This document shows, piece by piece, positions 18,654 through 28,200 of a DNA stretch of 64,000 nt. The stretch is from contig NZ_FCOB02000039.1 of NCBI RefSeq assembly GCF_001545075.1, forward strand, positions 1 to 64,000, read 5' to 3'. The stretch is from Caballeronia ptereochthonis. GTDB lineage: Bacteria > Pseudomonadota > Gammaproteobacteria > Burkholderiales > Burkholderiaceae. The notes under the pieces were generated by a model. The model was not told where the DNA came from. It was given only the letters and a program-made list of their open reading frames with translations, and ran no database searches. The translations under genes and the position numbers were made by a program. Positions within the stretch are counted from its first letter, which is position 1. Every line of letters begins with the position of its first letter.

Positions 18654-19400
18654 TCAACGCGAGGGCATCACGTTTACCGGCGCGAGCCCGGCTTCCGTCT
18701 GCCGCTGAAGCTGGTCGACCTGCATCTGCAGCGCGCGCAGCTTGCGTTCGGCTTCGAGCTTGTCGGTCTGCAGCGCGGCCGATTCGACCTGCAATTGCTG
18801 CTGTCGCTGCGATACCTGCGAGTCCTGCTGCTGCGCGAGCGCGAGGTCGGTGGAGAGCCGGTTCGCGCGCTCCGCCGATTTCGCGATCACGCGCTCGAGC
18901 AGCGCCTTCTGCGCCGCCAGCTGCATGCGGCGGATCTCGCCGTCGGCGAGATCGAAGCTCTTGCGGGCGAACTGCGCGTAGATCGATTCCGCGCGGCTCT
19001 GGTCCTGCGTCTTCACCACACGCCACCAGCGATCGTCCTGCGAGAGCGCCACGTAGAACAGCATGTCTTGCGCGAGGAAGAAGAGTTTTGCGCCGTAGCT
19101 GCCGTTGCGCGTCTCGCGCAATTCGATGAGACTGCCTGCCTGCACGAGATTCTGCAGCTCGGCGATATTGCCCTCGACGCGCGGCGCGCGTGCGTCGGCT
19201 TTCAGGTCGGAGAGGTCCTCGGGAGCGGCTTGCGCCGACGCCTCGTCCCCGGGTTGAGCGCCTTGACTCGGCTGATTCGCCTTCGTCGCGTATTTCGTCT
19301 GCGTCGAAGCGGCGAACGTGCTCGTGAAGGGCGCGAGAAAACTGCAGATGGACAGGGCGAGCGCGAGCGTCGCGTAACGGATTGTGCTGGGTTGCTTCAT
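18654..19400 (-). CDS. DUF2968 domain-containing exported protein
   Basis: A 248-residue protein of unknown function. The start at 19400 gives a good signal peptide (MKQPSTIRYATLALALSICS, cleavage near TFA-AS). The mature part begins with a polar linker and then contains a long helical, Glu/Gln-rich coiled-coil region near residues 155-235 (LAQQQDSQVSQRQQQLQVES). It resembles DUF2968 proteins of Burkholderia. It should be periplasmic or envelope-associated. The uncharacterised membrane protein upstream starts on the same strand with 76 bp between. Confidence 0.75.
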   Translation of the reverse strand: MKQPSTIRYATLALALSICSFLAPFTSTFAASTQTKYATKANQPSQGAQPGDEASAQAAPEDLSDLKADARAPRVEGNIAELQNLVQAGSLIELRETRNGSYGAKLFFLAQDMLFYVALSQDDRWWRVVKTQDQSRAESIYAQFARKSFDLADGEIRRMQLAAQKALLERVIAKSAERANRLSTDLALAQQQDSQVSQRQQQLQVESAALQTDKLEAERKLRALQMQVDQLQRQTEAGLAPVNVMPSR

Positions 19401-19476
19401 GTTGGCGTCGGGGCCGAAAAGGTTGATCGGACTGGCAAGGCGCGTTCTCTGTCGCATCTCGGGCCGTTCGTCTCTG

Positions 19477-20607
19477 TCAATTTCCAGTTGCGCCTCCTGC
19501 GCGCGGATTGCGTGCGCCGGACGCGGGCGCGTTGCTGTCGAGCGTCGGCGAGTGCTGGAGGATCGCGTAGAGCGCCTCCGGGTTCATCGCGTCCGGCGCC
19601 TTTGGCGGCTGGCTTCTGTTGTTATGGCTCGATGCCGCGCGTGCGCGCCATGCGGATTCGACCGCCGCGATGCGCTCGTCGGCCGGATGGGCGCGCGCGA
19701 TCGCGTGAGTCGTCCGAAGCGCGGGTTCGGCCTTCGCGCGGTGGAGGTGTTTTTGCTCCGTCACATCGGCCATCGAGTGTGCGCCGCTGTTCTTGCGTCG
19801 CTTCGCCGTGTTGCCGGAAGGTTCGGCATGCGCGGCTTGCTTCGTCACGGTCTTGCGTGGATGCGGATGGGCTTGCGCCGTCGCCGCAGTGCTCTTGCGC
19901 GTGCCGGCGGACGAGATCTGCGGCGGCGCGACGGCGGACGGCTCGGATGAAATCGCGAGCGGCTTTGACGTGGCGGCGAGCGTGGTCGCGGTCGCGGACG
20001 CGGCGGGTCGATTGATGGTCACCGTTTCGGCGCGAGGAACACGGGGGGTCGTCACAGGCGCCAACGCGGGCGCGGCCGAATGAGCGCTTGCTCCCGGCCG
20101 GGCGGGCATTTCGGCTCCATTGGCCAGAACCGGCGGCGTTTCGCCCGACGGCTTCGGTTCATATCCGAACAGCAGCCACACGATGAGCATCGCGCCGGCG
20201 GCTGCCGCGACCGCGATGGCGACCGGCCTGCTGGTGAGGCTCTTGCGGACGGGCGCGGTCATCGGGGCTCCGACCGACAGTTGCACCGGATCGATGCGCT
20301 TGTCCTCGACGTCGCCGGAGGCGCGCGGGCCCTGCATCAGGTTGAGCACGGCGCGTGGAATGCTTTCCCTGGCGTACACGCCCCACAGGCTCACCGCGCG
20401 ATAGGGCGAGCTCGTATCCGACAGACGGAATGCGGGGACGTAAGCCGTCTCGAAACGCGCCGCGAACAGCGGAAATTCCGACTGCGATTGAACGGGGCGC
20501 GTGCGCGCGGGCGACCACTCGAACCCGAAGTTCAGGGACGGATCCGTCAGCAGGCGCACCGTCGGCAGACGCAGATTGCCTTCCACAACGATCAGGGGTT
20601 CGATCAT
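19477..20607 (-). CDS. Uncharacterised single-span membrane protein
   Basis: A 376-residue protein I do not recognise. The start at 20607 (MIEPLIVVEGNLRLPTVRL) is chosen because the upstream in-frame extension is cysteine- and arginine-rich and looks non-coding. About 150 N-terminal residues have a globular look. One hydrophobic segment (AIAVAAAAGAMLIVWLLFGY) lies near residue 135, followed by about 220 residues of low-complexity Ala/Pro/Thr/His sequence. That suggests a bitopic inner-membrane protein with a flexible periplasmic tail. It may share a transcript with the DUF2968 gene downstream. Confidence 0.6.
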   Translation of the reverse strand: MIEPLIVVEGNLRLPTVRLLTDPSLNFGFEWSPARTRPVQSQSEFPLFAARFETAYVPAFRLSDTSSPYRAVSLWGVYARESIPRAVLNLMQGPRASGDVEDKRIDPVQLSVGAPMTAPVRKSLTSRPVAIAVAAAAGAMLIVWLLFGYEPKPSGETPPVLANGAEMPARPGASAHSAAPALAPVTTPRVPRAETVTINRPAASATATTLAATSKPLAISSEPSAVAPPQISSAGTRKSTAATAQAHPHPRKTVTKQAAHAEPSGNTAKRRKNSGAHSMADVTEQKHLHRAKAEPALRTTHAIARAHPADERIAAVESAWRARAASSHNNRSQPPKAPDAMNPEALYAILQHSPTLDSNAPASGARNPRAGGATGN

Positions 20608-20838
20608 GAAGATTCCACATGCGTGCGCCGGGCAGGGACAGCGGGACAGCCGCGGACCTTCATGGCGCAGGAGACGACATCGCGGGTAGAGCGCGAAGAG
20701 GCCGAAAATTCGACCCGACATCATACGAAATGCCCTTGTCTCCGACGACCAGAACATTCCTATTGTCAATTTTTACAGGAATGCTTATTGACTGAACTTT
20801 GTTGATCGTGTTAGTCGGCCGACGTATTGCGTGGCGTG

Positions 20839-21384
20839 TCAGGCGAGTGAGTAGACGTAGCGCAGCGAAAAGAGATCGATGCCGGCCATATGGTCGGCTT
20901 CGCGTGACGCGCACTTCCAGCCGCGCGATTCGTAGAAGCCGATCGCCGCCGCGTTCTGCTCCAGTACGAAGAGATGCAGTTGCCGCGCGCCGCGCGAGCG
21001 CGCCCAGCGTATCGCTTCGGCGAGCATCGTGGTGCCCGTGCCGAGGCCCTTGTGCCCGGGCAGCGCATGCAGATTGTCAACGAGCACGCTGCCCGTCTCG
21101 TCCGGTTCAAGAAGACATACGAAGCCGACCGCCTCGCCGCCATGTTCGGCGATGAACGCGCATCCCGCGCCGGCGCCGATTTCCTTCATGCGCGCTTCCC
21201 AGTGCGCGGCGCGCTCGGCATGCATGTCGCGTTCGAGATAGCCGTCCGGCAGGATGCCGCGATACGCCGACGCCCAACTGCGCGCGTGCATGGACGCGAT
21301 GAGCGCGGCGTCGGCCAAGGTGGCTTCGCGCAGCGAGCATTGCGTGGCGGCGTTCGGGCCGGTTGTTGGTTTGGAGTTAGACAT
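20839..21384 (-). CDS. GNAT family N-acetyltransferase
   Basis: A 181-residue acetyltransferase. The fold is marked by LREATLADAALIASMHARSW at the N-terminus, the acetyl-CoA-binding region LPGHKGLGTGTTMLAEAI near residue 100 and the C-terminal block AIGFYESRGWKCA. The start at 21384 is chosen over an upstream codon without family similarity. The acceptor substrate cannot be inferred. It is divergent from the MFS citrate-type transporter gene. Confidence 0.82.
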   Translation of the reverse strand: MSNSKPTTGPNAATQCSLREATLADAALIASMHARSWASAYRGILPDGYLERDMHAERAAHWEARMKEIGAGAGCAFIAEHGGEAVGFVCLLEPDETGSVLVDNLHALPGHKGLGTGTTMLAEAIRWARSRGARQLHLFVLEQNAAAIGFYESRGWKCASREADHMAGIDLFSLRYVYSLA

Positions 21385-21595
21385 ATGTAAGCTATTGTTA
21401 ATGTTAGTTGGGCGAAATTGGCCGAAGTTGCGTGCAGGCACGGTCGCTCAGGCGTTAAGATTGAGGTCACCGCATCCATAAGAACCAAACAGCTTCTGCC
21501 TCGCTCAGCGCGGTCGATCGCCGTCACGGCCGTGTACGGTTTTCGCGACCTTCGCGGAGGCGACTTGCGCCCACGTCCAGATTTTCGAGAAAGTC

Positions 21596-22891
21596 ATGTC
21601 CACGACCCACCTGGCCCCCGCCAACGAATCCAAGTTCAAGACGGTATTTCGCGTCGTCAGCGGAAACTTCCTTGAAATGTACGACTTCATGGTCTACGGC
21701 TATTACGCTTCGGCGATCGCCAAGACCTATTTCCCGAGCGGCAACGAGTTCGCCTCGCTGATGCTCGCGCTCTCCGTGTTCGGCGCGGGCTTCCTGATGC
21801 GGCCGGTCGGCGCGATCGTGCTCGGCGCGTACATCGACCACCACGGACGGCGCAAGGGCCTGATCCTCACGCTCACGCTGATGGCCATCGGCACCGCGTG
21901 CGTGGCGCTCGTGCCGGGCTATGCGACCATCGGCCTGCTCGCGCCGGTCATCGTGCTGGGCGGGCGCCTCCTGCAGGGCTTCTCGGCCGGCGTGGAGCTG
22001 GGTGGCGTGTCGGTGTACCTGTCCGAGATCGCCACCAAGGGCAACAAGGGCTTCTATTGTTCCTGGCAGTCCGGCAGCCAGCAAGTGGCCGTGGTGTTCG
22101 CGGCGCTGATCGGCGTGATCATGAACCGCCTCCTGCCGGCCGACCAGATGACGGCGTGGGGCTGGCGCGTGCCGTTCCTGATCGGCTGCCTGATCGTGCC
22201 GTTCCTGTTCATCATCCGCCGCTCGCTGCGCGAGACCGACGAGTTTCTCGCGAAGAAGCATCGTCCGAGCATGGGCGAGATCGCGCGCTCGATCGTGCAG
22301 AACTGGGGCGTGGTGATCGCGGGCATGGGCATGGTCATCATGACGACCGTGTCGTTCTACATGATCACCGCGTACACGCCGACCTTCGGCAAGGAAGTGT
22401 TGAAGCTCTCCGCGATCGATGCGCTCGTCGTCACCGTGTGCGTCGGCATATCGAATCTCGTCTGGCTGCCGGTGATGGGCGCGGTGTCGGACCGCATCGG
22501 CCGTCGTCCCGTGCTGCTGGTGTTCACCATCCTCACGATTCTCACGTCGTATCCGGCCGTGCAATGGCTGGTCGCGGATCCGTCGTTCGCGCGGCTGCTG
22601 ATGGTCGAACTGTGGCTCTCGTTCCTGTACGGCAGCTACAACGGCGCAATGGTGGTGGCGCTGACCGAAGTCATGCCCGTCGATGTGCGCACCACCGGTT
22701 TTTCGATGGCATACAGCCTCGCGACGACCATCGGCGGCTTCACGCCGGCGATCTCGACATATCTGATCCACACCACCGGCAACAAGGCGGCGCCCGGGCT
22801 GTGGATGGGTCTCGCCGCGATCTGCGGCCTGATCGCGACGCTCGTGCTGTATCGCTCGCCGGAAGCGCGCAATCAATACAAGACGGCTTGA
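21596..22891 (+). CDS. MFS citrate-proton symporter (MHS family)
   Basis: A 431-residue permease of the metabolite:H+ symporter family, closest by eye to CitA/CitH citrate and tricarballylate carriers. It opens with [20 protein letters not shown], has the loop motif [13 protein letters not shown] near residue 80 and [20 protein letters not shown] near 122. About 12 membrane segments are visible. It probably imports citrate or a close tricarboxylate with protons. A good terminator follows directly. Confidence 0.85.
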   Translation: MSTTHLAPANESKFKTVFRVVSGNFLEMYDFMVYGYYASAIAKTYFPSGNEFASLMLALSVFGAGFLMRPVGAIVLGAYIDHHGRRKGLILTLTLMAIGTACVALVPGYATIGLLAPVIVLGGRLLQGFSAGVELGGVSVYLSEIATKGNKGFYCSWQSGSQQVAVVFAALIGVIMNRLLPADQMTAWGWRVPFLIGCLIVPFLFIIRRSLRETDEFLAKKHRPSMGEIARSIVQNWGVVIAGMGMVIMTTVSFYMITAYTPTFGKEVLKLSAIDALVVTVCVGISNLVWLPVMGAVSDRIGRRPVLLVFTILTILTSYPAVQWLVADPSFARLLMVELWLSFLYGSYNGAMVVALTEVMPVDVRTTGFSMAYSLATTIGGFTPAISTYLIHTTGNKAAPGLWMGLAAICGLIATLVLYRSPEARNQYKTA

Positions 22892-22911
22892 TGGCTGGCG
22901 GCTTGCGGCAG

Positions 22912-22945
22912 AAAAAAATCCCTCGCTTCGTTGAGGGATTTTTTT
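22912..22945. terminator. Bidirectional intrinsic terminator
   Basis: A-run, stem ATCCCTC / GAGGGAT with loop GCTTCGTT, and T-run, lying between the convergent symporter and TPR-protein genes. It should work on both strands. Confidence 0.9.
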
Positions 22946-22967
22946 GACCTGAAAGCTTCGCGCGCGG

Positions 22968-24818
22968 TCACGTCCGTAGCTCGGCCGCCGTCTGCTCGAT
23001 CACTTCGCGCCATTCGCCCGGCGCGCGCTGGCGCACGAGGCGCGCGCCCGGATACCACGCGCTCCCGGCGGCATCGACGCCCCAGCGCCAGTCGGCGGCG
23101 AAGGGCAGCATCACCCAGACCGGCTTGCCGAGCGCGCCCGCCAGGTGAGCGACCGACGTATCCACGGAAACCACGGCGTCCAGCCGGTCGACGATCGCGC
23201 CGGTGTCCGCGAAATTGTCGAGGCGTCCTTCCAGGCAGTGAATCGACCTTGCGTTCGGGTGCGCGCGCAGCACGTCGCGCTCGCGCCCGGTGAGGAACGG
23301 CTGCAGCACGATCCAGTCGATGCCCTCGAGCGCGAAGAGCGGCGCGAGCGCTTCGACGGGCGCGGAGCGCGTTTCGCCCGGCTGCACCCGTCCCGACCAT
23401 GCGATGCCGATCTTGCGCTTGTGCTGGCCGCCGAGAGAGCCGCGCCACTTGCGCCGGTAATCGGCTGGCACGACGAGATAGGGCGCGCGCGCCGGAAGCG
23501 CATCGGGCGACGTGATGCCGAGCGCGAGCGGCAGGCTGAGCAGCGGACAGAAGGCGTCTGCTTGCGTCGTGAGGTCGTCCGCCTTGCTTTTCAGCTCGAC
23601 GCGCGCGGCATGGGCCGCGGGAGCCAGCAGCGGAACGAGCGCGGGCTGCACTTCGAGCACCAGCTTGCCGACGCGCTTCGCCGCGAACGGCACGAAGCGG
23701 ATGAACTGCAACGTGTCGCCGAAACCCTGTTCGGCGCGCACGAGGAGCGTGCGGCCGGGCATCGGCTCGCCTGTCCAGCGCGGCAAGGTCGGCGTGGGTT
23801 CGCTGCCGGATGTCTGCAAACGCCACTCGTAGGCGGGCAGGCCGCGCGCATAGTCGCCGGTCGTCAGCAAGGCGAGGGCGCGATTCAGATGCGCGGCGGG
23901 CATGCGGGGGTCGAGGCGCAAGGCCTGATCGAACGCGCGCAGCGCCGCCTGGTGCGCGCCGCGCGCGAGATGCGCGTTGCCGAGGGACAGCCACGCGACG
24001 CCGTAGTTTGGATCGAGGCCGACCGCGCGCTCGAAGTGCGGCACGGCCTGCTCGTGGCGGCCGAGCCTGGCGAGCGCGTGGCCGAGCCCGAAGTGTCCCG
24101 GCGCGAAGTGCGGCTGCAGGTCGACCGCCTTGCGCAGCACGGGCAGCGCGTCCTCAGGGTTGCCGTTCGCGTCGAGCAGATTGCCGAGATTGAAATGCGC
24201 AGCGACATAGTTCGGTTCGGCCTCGAGCGCGGCGCGAAAGTGCTCGATGGCGCCGTGCGTGTCGCCGAGCGCGTTCAGCGCCATGCCGAGGTTGTTGTGC
24301 GCGCCGGCATGACGCGGGCGCAGCGCGAGCGCGCGCTTGAACGCGTGCGCCGCGTCCTTGAAGCGGCGCAGCGCCGAAAGCGCGTTGCCGAAGTTGTTCC
24401 ACGCGGCCGGGTCGTCTGGCTGCAGGCGCAGCGCCTTCTCGAAGGCGTCGGCGGCGTCTTCGTGACGGCCCGCCGCCGTGTAGGCGTTGCCGAGGTTGTA
24501 CTGCGCGAGCGGAAAGCCGGGCGCGAGCGTGAGCGCATTGCGGAACCGCTCGATCGCGTCGTCGATGCGGCCGAGCGCCTTCAGCGCGTTGCCGAGGTTC
24601 AGTTGCAGGCCGGCATCGGTCGGGCGCAGGTCCACGGCGCGGCGCACGAGCTCGGCCGCTTCGGCGTGCTGGCCCTGCTGATGGCGCAGCACGCCGAGGT
24701 AGTGCAGCGCGTCGACGTGATGGGGTTCGGCGGCGAGCGCGGCCTGGTAGTCGCGCTCCGCGTCGGTCAGGCGGCCGTCACGATGGGCCGCGAAACCGCG
24801 GGCGAAAACGGTGTCCAT
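22968..24818 (-). CDS. TPR repeat protein with GT9-like C-terminal domain
   Basis: A 616-residue protein. Residues about 5-340 hold some nine to ten tetratricopeptide repeats, many with the NLGNAL or NFGNAL core. The C-terminal 270 residues resemble a heptosyltransferase/GT9-like fold: KRKIGIAWSGRV near residue 455, and SVDTSVAHLAGALGKPVWVM near 550. This fusion is common in proteobacteria and is usually linked to surface polysaccharide or protein glycosylation, but no acceptor is known. The start at 24818 is chosen because upstream codons have no TPR character. It is divergent from the zinc regulator gene. Confidence 0.82.
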   Translation of the reverse strand: MDTVFARGFAAHRDGRLTDAERDYQAALAAEPHHVDALHYLGVLRHQQGQHAEAAELVRRAVDLRPTDAGLQLNLGNALKALGRIDDAIERFRNALTLAPGFPLAQYNLGNAYTAAGRHEDAADAFEKALRLQPDDPAAWNNFGNALSALRRFKDAAHAFKRALALRPRHAGAHNNLGMALNALGDTHGAIEHFRAALEAEPNYVAAHFNLGNLLDANGNPEDALPVLRKAVDLQPHFAPGHFGLGHALARLGRHEQAVPHFERAVGLDPNYGVAWLSLGNAHLARGAHQAALRAFDQALRLDPRMPAAHLNRALALLTTGDYARGLPAYEWRLQTSGSEPTPTLPRWTGEPMPGRTLLVRAEQGFGDTLQFIRFVPFAAKRVGKLVLEVQPALVPLLAPAAHAARVELKSKADDLTTQADAFCPLLSLPLALGITSPDALPARAPYLVVPADYRRKWRGSLGGQHKRKIGIAWSGRVQPGETRSAPVEALAPLFALEGIDWIVLQPFLTGRERDVLRAHPNARSIHCLEGRLDNFADTGAIVDRLDAVVSVDTSVAHLAGALGKPVWVMLPFAADWRWGVDAAGSAWYPGARLVRQRAPGEWREVIEQTAAELRT

Positions 24819-24895
24819 GATGGGAAAAACTTCTGCCCCGGATTGCAAACCTCGCATTTTCCCACACCGAAGGCCCCGGACTTCGGAAACCGCGG

Positions 24896-24925
24896 TTGAC
24901 ATGTTGCAGCGATGGCACTTAACAT
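24896..24925 (+). promoter_or_regulatory. Promoter of the arsR-CDF operon
   Basis: TTGACA and TAACAT are separated by 18 bp. The -10 overlaps the ArsR-type operator at 24921-24946, as expected for a repressor-controlled promoter. Confidence 0.6.
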
Positions 24926-24946
24926 GTGAACATCTATTCAATTATT
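24921..24946 (+). promoter_or_regulatory. SmtB/ArsR-type operator
   Basis: A 12-2-12 imperfect inverted repeat with core TGAACA-TC-TATTCA and AT-rich flanks, 12 bp before the regulator start. It closely resembles the zinc-regulator operator of the smt locus of cyanobacteria as I recall it. The binding protein is most likely the downstream ArsR-family gene product. Confidence 0.75.
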
Positions 24947-24957
24947 TGTCATAATCC

Positions 24958-25302
24958 GTGACGGCCCCTTTGTCCTCCGCCGCCGGAGCGATCCCCTCCG
25001 ACGACCGCGTCGTGCCGCTCGCCGACCTGTTTCGCCTGCTCGGCGACCCGACGCGCCTGCGCATCGTGCTGGCGTGCGTCGAGCACAAGCGCGCGGTCGG
25101 GGCGATCGCGGAATCGCTCGGGCTGTCGTCGTCGCTGGTGAGCCATCACCTGCGGCTATTGCGCGCGGCGCGCATCGTGCGGGCGGAGCGCCAGGGCAAG
25201 CAGGTGTTCTACGTGGCCGCCGACCGCCACATCAGCGCCATGCTCGGCGAGTTGCTGGAGCACGTCGCCGAGCCGCAGTCCGAACCTGCCGACCTCGACT
25301 GA
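24958..25302 (+). CDS. ArsR/SmtB family metal-responsive repressor (zinc type)
   Basis: A 114-residue winged-helix repressor. The HTH is AIAESLGLSSSLVSHHLRLL near residues 50-70. The last helix carries D-x-H-x10-H-x2-E (DRH...HVAE), the alpha-5 zinc site of SmtB/CzrA regulators. The cysteine pair of arsenic or cadmium sensors is absent. It should release the operator just upstream when zinc (or cobalt) binds and so induce the exporter that follows 23 bp later. The start is GTG at 24958. Confidence 0.88.
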   Translation: MTAPLSSAAGAIPSDDRVVPLADLFRLLGDPTRLRIVLACVEHKRAVGAIAESLGLSSSLVSHHLRLLRAARIVRAERQGKQVFYVAADRHISAMLGELLEHVAEPQSEPADLD

Positions 25303-25325
25303 AAAAACCGAACACGAGCACGCCG

Positions 25326-26318
25326 ATGAGTACGCATCAGCACGAACAACACGAACATCAACATGCGCACGGGCATGAGCATGACCACCACGGCCACGGC
25401 CACGGCCCGGGCGGGCATCACCATCACCACGCGCCGCAGGCGGGGCAGGGCCGGACGTTCGCGCTCGCCGTCGGCCTGAACGTGCTGATCGTGGTCGTGC
25501 AGGCCGTCTACGGCTTCCTTGCGCATTCCACCGCCCTGCTCGCCGACGCCGGCCACAATCTCTCCGACGTGCTCGGCCTCCTGCTCGCCTGGGGCGCCGT
25601 GTGGCTCGGCAGCCGCCAGCCGAACGCGCGCTATACCTTCGGCCTCGGCAGCTCGTCGATCCTCGCGTCGCTCGCCAATGCCGCGCTGCTGCTCTTCGCG
25701 TGCGGCGCGATCGTGCTCGAAGCGATCCAGCGCCTCATCAATCCGGCGCCCGTCGCGGGGCTGGACGTGTTCATCGTCGCGACGCTCGGCCTCGTCGTGA
25801 ACGGCTTCTCCGCGTGGCTCTTCATGCGCGGCAGCAAGGACGACCTCAACGTGCGCGGCGCCTTCCTGCATATGGCCGCCGACGCCGCGATCTCCGCCGC
25901 CGTCGCGGTGAGCGGTCTCGTCATCCTGTTCACGGGCTGGAGCTGGCTCGATCCGCTGATGAGCCTCATCGTCGTGATGGTGATCGTCTACGGCACCTGG
26001 GGCCTCGGGCGCGACGCGATGCGCCTCGCGATGGCGGCCGTGCCGCCTTCCGTCGACATGGCGCGCATCGAACGCTATCTCGCGCGGCTTCCCGGCGTGC
26101 GCGACGTGCACGACCTGCACGTCTGGGCGCTCTCGACGACGGAAAACGCGCTCACCGTGCATCTCGTGATGCCGCAGGGTCATCCCGGCGACGCGTTCGT
26201 GCAGGGCGTCGTCACGACGCTGCGCCGCGAATACTCGATGCATCATGCGACCGTGCAGGTGGAGTTCGGCGAGGTCTGCCACACGTGCGTGCTGCACCAG
26301 CGCGGCCACGTTCACTGA
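25326..26318 (+). CDS. Cation diffusion facilitator (zinc/cobalt exporter)
   Basis: A 330-residue CDF antiporter of the CzcD/ZitB group. The first 45 residues are extremely His-rich and probably bind metal. Six membrane segments follow. The intramembrane metal site is visible as HNLSD and HMAAD-type motifs (helices 2 and 5). The C-terminal cytoplasmic domain contains VHDLHVWAL and ends with a Cys/His cluster CHTCVLH. It is the second gene of a two-gene operon with the ArsR repressor. Zinc is the likeliest substrate; cobalt or cadmium is possible. Confidence 0.92.
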   Translation: MSTHQHEQHEHQHAHGHEHDHHGHGHGPGGHHHHHAPQAGQGRTFALAVGLNVLIVVVQAVYGFLAHSTALLADAGHNLSDVLGLLLAWGAVWLGSRQPNARYTFGLGSSSILASLANAALLLFACGAIVLEAIQRLINPAPVAGLDVFIVATLGLVVNGFSAWLFMRGSKDDLNVRGAFLHMAADAAISAAVAVSGLVILFTGWSWLDPLMSLIVVMVIVYGTWGLGRDAMRLAMAAVPPSVDMARIERYLARLPGVRDVHDLHVWALSTTENALTVHLVMPQGHPGDAFVQGVVTTLRREYSMHHATVQVEFGEVCHTCVLHQRGHVH

Positions 26319-26399
26319 AGCGGCGAGGCCCCGCGGGCATGCCGAAAGCGGAGGGTACGGGCGTACACTAGACGGCGTGACGTTTCGGGGAGGGACTGC

Positions 26400-28136
26400 A
26401 TGTTCGCGCCAAAACTGAATCCGAACGACAAGCTGGACGTGGCGCCCGTTCTGATCGCAGGCGCCGGTCCGACGGGCCTCGCCGCCGCGATGAGCCTCGC
26501 TCGGGCGCACATACCGGTCAGGCTCGTCGACAAGGCGCGGGAGCCGTCGCCGTATTCACGCGCGATCGGCATTCAGGCGCGCACGCTCGAGCTCTTCGAG
26601 CAGCATCGCATCGTCAAGCCGTTTCTCGAACTCGGCCATCGCGCGCGCGTGGCCAATCTCTATTCGAACGGGCAGCGCCTCGCGCGCCTCGACTTCGATC
26701 CCCTGCAGACGCGTTATCCGTATCTGCTCTTTCTCGAACAATCGCAGACCGAGCGCCTGCTTGCCGAGCATCTCGCGGGCTATCGCGTCGACATCGAGCG
26801 CGGCGTCGAACTGGTGGATTTCTCGCAGGGCTCGGCGGGCCTGCAGGCGACACTGCGTCATCCCAACGGACGCGACGAGCTGCTGCGGCCTTCATATCTG
26901 ATCGCGGCGGACGGCGCGCACAGCTTCGTGCGGCATCGGCTGGGCGTCGGCTTCGACGGCAAGACCTTCGATCAGACGTATCTGCTCGCCGATCTCCAGG
27001 CGGACTCCGACTGGCCCGACGACGAGTTCCACATCTTCGCCTCGGGCGAAGGGCTCGCGGCGCTCTTTCCGATGGGCGGCGACCGCGCGCGCCTGATCGC
27101 GGATCTGCCGGCGCCGGCGGCCAGCGCCGCGAACGCGTCCGGGACGAAGGCCGGCCCGAGCATCGAGGAATGCCGTGCGCTCGTCGAGCGGCGCGTGCAT
27201 CACCGGGTGACGCTGTCGAATCTCAAGTGGTCGTCGTACTTCCATCTGAACAGCCGCATGGTCGATCGCCTGCGCGTGGAGCGCGTCTTCCTCGCGGGCG
27301 ATTCGGCGCACGTGCACAGCCCGGCAGGCGCGCAGGGCATGAACACCGGCATCCAGGAAGCGTTCAATCTCGGCTGGAAGATCGCGCGCATGCTCGCGGG
27401 CAGTGCGACCGAGCGCCTGCTCGACACCTATCACGCGGAGCGGCATCCGATCGAGCGCGACGTGCTGCGGCAATCCAGCATGCTCACGCAGATGGCGGGC
27501 GCCGAGCACGGCCCGATGAAGCTGATGCGCGAGCACGTGATGCCCGCGCTCGCCGCGATCGGCCCCTTGCGCGACGCGATGCGGCGCACCGTGAGCGAGC
27601 TGTCGATCAACTATCGCAAGAGCCCGCTCACGCTGGAGCGGCTGCTCGACGGCGGTCCGCGCGCGGGCGAGCGCGCGCCGGATGCGCGCGTGCATGTCGT
27701 CGACGGGCCGCTCGGGCGTCTGCCGGGCGTCGGATGTCTTTACGATCTGCATGATCCGGGCTGCTTCTCGCTGTTCCTGCTCGAGAATCCTTCCGGCGAG
27801 GACGACATCGCGCTCGCGCCGGCGACCATCACCGTCGCGCACGCGATGCGCGACCCGGACCTCGAGGGCCTCGTGAAGTCGATCGAGACGATCCTGCCGA
27901 ATGCCGTGCGCGTGTGGCGCATCACCGATACGCGCGGTGACGGCGCGCAGTCGCTCACGGACAACTACGGCCGCACGCGTCCCGCGTTCTACCTCGTGCG
28001 TCCCGACGGATACATCGCCGCGCGCGGGCGCGCGCCGTCCGACGTGCATGCGCTCCTGCGTCACTGCGAAACGTGGTTCGGCGCGCAGGACACGAGCGCG
28101 GAACGGCACGCGGAGCGGGAATTCCGCGAAGACTGA
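26400..28136 (+). CDS. FAD-dependent monooxygenase (aromatic hydroxylase type)
   Basis: A 578-residue flavoprotein of the PHBH/MhpA/phenol 2-monooxygenase class. The FAD ADP-binding motif GAGPTG is at residues 21-26, the DG motif (AADGAHSFVRHRLG) near 170 and the GD motif (FLAGDSAHVHSPAGAQGMN) near 300. The C-terminal 150 residues resemble the thioredoxin-like domain of phenol hydroxylases (DARVHVVDGPLG). It should hydroxylate an aromatic or related substrate with NAD(P)H and O2. No ring-cleavage gene lies next to it, so the substrate is unknown. It seems to be transcribed alone. Confidence 0.87.
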   Translation: MFAPKLNPNDKLDVAPVLIAGAGPTGLAAAMSLARAHIPVRLVDKAREPSPYSRAIGIQARTLELFEQHRIVKPFLELGHRARVANLYSNGQRLARLDFDPLQTRYPYLLFLEQSQTERLLAEHLAGYRVDIERGVELVDFSQGSAGLQATLRHPNGRDELLRPSYLIAADGAHSFVRHRLGVGFDGKTFDQTYLLADLQADSDWPDDEFHIFASGEGLAALFPMGGDRARLIADLPAPAASAANASGTKAGPSIEECRALVERRVHHRVTLSNLKWSSYFHLNSRMVDRLRVERVFLAGDSAHVHSPAGAQGMNTGIQEAFNLGWKIARMLAGSATERLLDTYHAERHPIERDVLRQSSMLTQMAGAEHGPMKLMREHVMPALAAIGPLRDAMRRTVSELSINYRKSPLTLERLLDGGPRAGERAPDARVHVVDGPLGRLPGVGCLYDLHDPGCFSLFLLENPSGEDDIALAPATITVAHAMRDPDLEGLVKSIETILPNAVRVWRITDTRGDGAQSLTDNYGRTRPAFYLVRPDGYIAARGRAPSDVHALLRHCETWFGAQDTSAERHAEREFRED

Positions 28137-28145
28137 AACTGAAAA

Positions 28146-28174
28146 GCCCTGCGGGCGCGAGGCGCCGGCAGGGC
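28146..28174. terminator. GC-rich hairpin between convergent genes
   Basis: A 7-bp stem GCCCTGC / GCAGGGC with an inner GGCGC/GCGCC-like pairing lies between the monooxygenase and fdsD stops. No T-run, so terminator activity is uncertain. Confidence 0.4.
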
Positions 28175-28200
28175 GTGCGATGCACCGCGAGCCGCGAGAT

